A stretch of DNA of 64,000 bases from Pelecanus crispus (lineage: Eukaryota; Chordata; Aves; Pelecaniformes; Pelecanidae): the NCBI RefSeq assembly GCF_030463565.1, contig NC_134643.1, forward strand, positions 167,732,491 through 167,796,490, in the 5' to 3' direction. Each line of letters starts with the position of its first letter. Within the stretch, counting starts at the first letter, position 1. The translations under genes and the position numbers were made by a program. This document shows positions 61,583-64,000 of this stretch, in pieces. The notes under the pieces were generated by a model. It saw only the letters and a program-made list of their open reading frames with translations, ran no database searches and was not told the origin of the DNA.

Positions 61583-64000
61583 CATAGACAATACAAAGTA
61601 ATTTTTTCAGATTTCTTTACTCAGTGAAGCTCTGCTTGGTCACACCAGGTGAGGAACAGCTTTGGGTAATAAGACAACTGACAGGCAATAAGGGCTGTCT
61701 CACAGGAAAAAAAGATAGACTCACAGGAAAATGTGAGTCCACTGCTTGCAGATACCATCTAGAGAGGTCCCAGGACCAGCTGAGGTACCCCAGCCAACAG
61801 CAATGCAAAACTATTAGCAACATAATGTTCAGAGTTCAAAAGTATGACCACAGAGTGAATCCTCCAATACATTTTTATAACAGCCTTATTTCATGTTTCA
61901 TTACTTTTGCACTGCACTCTGAAATATTCATTAATCAATGGTAACACATACTGCTGCAAGGCTCTCATATGACCCTTCTCCTTATCCAATCCTTCTGCGC
62001 GTGGTCTGGTCTTCAAGTGACCACCAGACCAAGACCACCGGACCACCATTCCCATTAAGCACATGCCTGAGTGACTGGCAGATAGCCCGTGACTCCTCTG
62101 TGGCATGGGAAGCCCATTCGCTGCCTCTCTCAGGGGCAGCTAGGGGAGAACAACAGGCAACAGCAAGCTACGGGCTTGTCGAGGGAATGAGAGGAGATAA
62201 GAAACTATTCCTGACATAGAAAGAGCAGGATGGGGAAAGGAAAAACAGCGTTTGTCTGGGATAGGGTAGAAGATGGGCTGTGAAGGAAAAGGTCTGGTAG
62301 AAGGCAGAGGAGGAAGCCATTTTCCTGCAGAAATAGCCTATTTGATTTTAATCCACCCCAGGTATTAGTCAAGGCAAGTTTTAAAACTACTGCACAGTGC
62401 AGCATGATCTCCCCTGTGACCATTACCCATCCTCAAACTGTGGACGAGCTCTTTAGGTGAAGAGGGAAGCTCACCTAGTGCAAACCTGCAGAGATGTTAC
62501 ATGAGGCAAACATCCAAAAAATGTAAAGAAAATGCCTCCCACCCCACGTGCTGCATTGGTTTTGCCAGTCTCCAAAGGGCAGCCCCACCTTCTGCGCCGC
62601 ACTTAGAGTGCTGCTCATAACCGCTTGCTCCTGAGACACCAGAGGCAGCTGAACCACCATCAGAAGGCAATACTGAACATGGTGTCTTTTCAGTTTAAGG
62701 TATCCTATCAACAAACCACCAAGTTTTTTTGAGCAGAGCCAGGCTGATACATTATCTTTTAAGCCTCTACTGCATATAGACATAAGAGTTTCATTAACTT
62801 GAATTGAGTCCTACTTTAACATCTACATTGCGGAGTCTGGTTCTTCTGGTGTTTGAGATAGAAAAGGAACTGTGTCTGGTTTTGCAGCAATATAGGAGCA
62901 GTTTTTGCTTTCACCTTTGAATGAAGCTCTGCTTTAGTCCCCTTTCAGCTTGACTTGATACTTTCTGGATAAATTACTCGGCACACTCATCTGTTCTTAC
63001 ATCCAGGCTATGTACTCTTTTTTAAATGCAAGGTGCCTGGAGCATCTTCAGTACTAGCATCATCACCTGGAATGATCTGGGCAGATATCATCCTGAGCTG
63101 GTGAGGGGATGAACCAGATCTTGGTTTCTTAGATTTTTCTACAAACTGTGAAGAACAAACCTATAAGCTACTTTATTATAAATGGTACGCTTACAATTTA
63201 ATAGAAGTCATAGAAAAGAGAAAAAGAAATCTATACAAGAGTCCTGACTGTTCCCCTGCCCCCTCCTGATCAGTACCAGCCTCCCACTTTTATATTGCTC
63301 CATGCTGTAATAACCTTCCCCCTTTGCATGTCCTCTGTGCATATGTACTTGCAATTTTCTCCTGCCCTCAACTCCTGCTGCTCCTCTGCATGTCTGCCAT
63401 GCTGATTGCTATAGGGCCATAACTGCTGTCAGGTTCATCCCTAACCTGGTATCATATGGTGTGACATTAGCCAAAGACAGTAATCACGGTTGCTGTGGAG
63501 TTGTGAGCATCCATTCAACTCTCCCTTCACCCCACTACAATTCAGGCTCAGCTGAGCAAGGGGAAAAAAGGGAAAGACTATAAAAATATTATCAAGAAAC
63601 TGCTACCAGCTGGCATGACAGTCATGTCCAACAGCAGAACATGATCCTTGTATTTTAAGATTTACATCACCACAGATAGGGACAACAGTTCAGTCATATT
63701 CATATTTTACTAATTTTTTTACATGTCTAAGAGTTATATTTGGTTTTAGCTTTAATTTTAAATGTTCTTGTAGGTTTTTCAGAACTGCTACAATGCAAAG
63801 GATTGCTATTCCTTCAAACAACCTCTAATATGTTTGTCTTAAGGAGAAAGAACTAACCATGTTCAAGGAGTAAAAGACAGGCCTATATACGCAATCTGCT
63901 ATGGGTAGGGCACCAGTCCTTAAATAAGTATCATACTGTAATCATTTACTGCTTATGTTTGTAATGTTCTCACAAGATTAGAGCATTATTACATCCATAG
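61583..64000. other. Intergenic, unique sequence
   Basis: No gene or transposon recognised. An imperfect inverted repeat built on GGTCTGGTCTTC / GACCACCAGACC lies near 61999-62040. Confidence 0.65.

Noticed and set aside
1-64000. CRISPR arrays, tRNA or rRNA genes, bacterial operons, integrated DNA viruses
   Set aside because: I looked for regularly spaced repeats, tRNA box sequences, rRNA-like conserved blocks and gene-dense strings of ORFs and found none; the window is vertebrate intergenic DNA.

Overview
This is a 64 kb stretch of bird nuclear DNA, almost entirely intergenic. It is avian because the dominant repeats are CR1 LINEs with the bird-type 3' end (degenerate ATTCTATG repeats) in both orientations, and because it carries a solo endogenous-retrovirus LTR beginning TGTCCTGGTTTTGGCTGG, a type I recognise from neoavian genomes. 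Alu, L1 and B elements are absent. The species cannot be read from the sequence.

Two protein-coding loci are recognisable, 22 kb apart on the + strand. Both are single-coding-exon class A GPCRs of the 2-oxoglutarate receptor (OXGR1/GPR99, P2Y-like) family. The copy at 58,961-59,935 is intact (324 aa, seven membrane segments). The copy at 35,935-36,776 is a pseudogene: it has an early in-frame stop, Arg3.50 and Trp4.50 are lost, a 7-base deletion shifts the frame in TM5, and TM7 is missing. In its 5' two thirds the dead copy looks more like mammalian OXGR1 than the intact copy does. A reasonable reading is that the classical OXGR1 died in this lineage and a diverged tandem paralog survived. 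A ~150-base patch (TM5-TM6) is about 93% identical between the copies, against roughly 70-80% elsewhere, which suggests gene conversion.

Layout. 1-14.35 kb: unique intergenic DNA with CpG-rich patches at 3.2-4.0 and 4.8 kb. 14.35-31 kb: intergenic DNA with CR1 fragments (14.4, 20.2, 25.2, 26.8, 30.0 kb), an ATTCT microsatellite and a CpG-rich patch at 18.7 kb. 31-36 kb: unique DNA including an AT-rich, TAAT-dense block at 33.5-33.9 kb that resembles a conserved non-coding element. 36-38 kb: receptor pseudogene followed by an old CR1. 42.6 kb: a probable ancient MIR SINE. 44.3-49.9 kb: repeat-rich interval with the solo LTR and three CR1 copies. 50-58.9 kb: unique intergenic DNA. 59-60.1 kb: the intact receptor with its polyadenylation signals. 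60.9-61.6 kb: a CR1. 61.6-64 kb: unique DNA.

No tRNA, rRNA, CRISPR array or bacterial-type operon was found. No other ORF has a recognisable domain; the remaining long ORFs lie in GC-rich DNA, in repeats, or antisense to the receptors.
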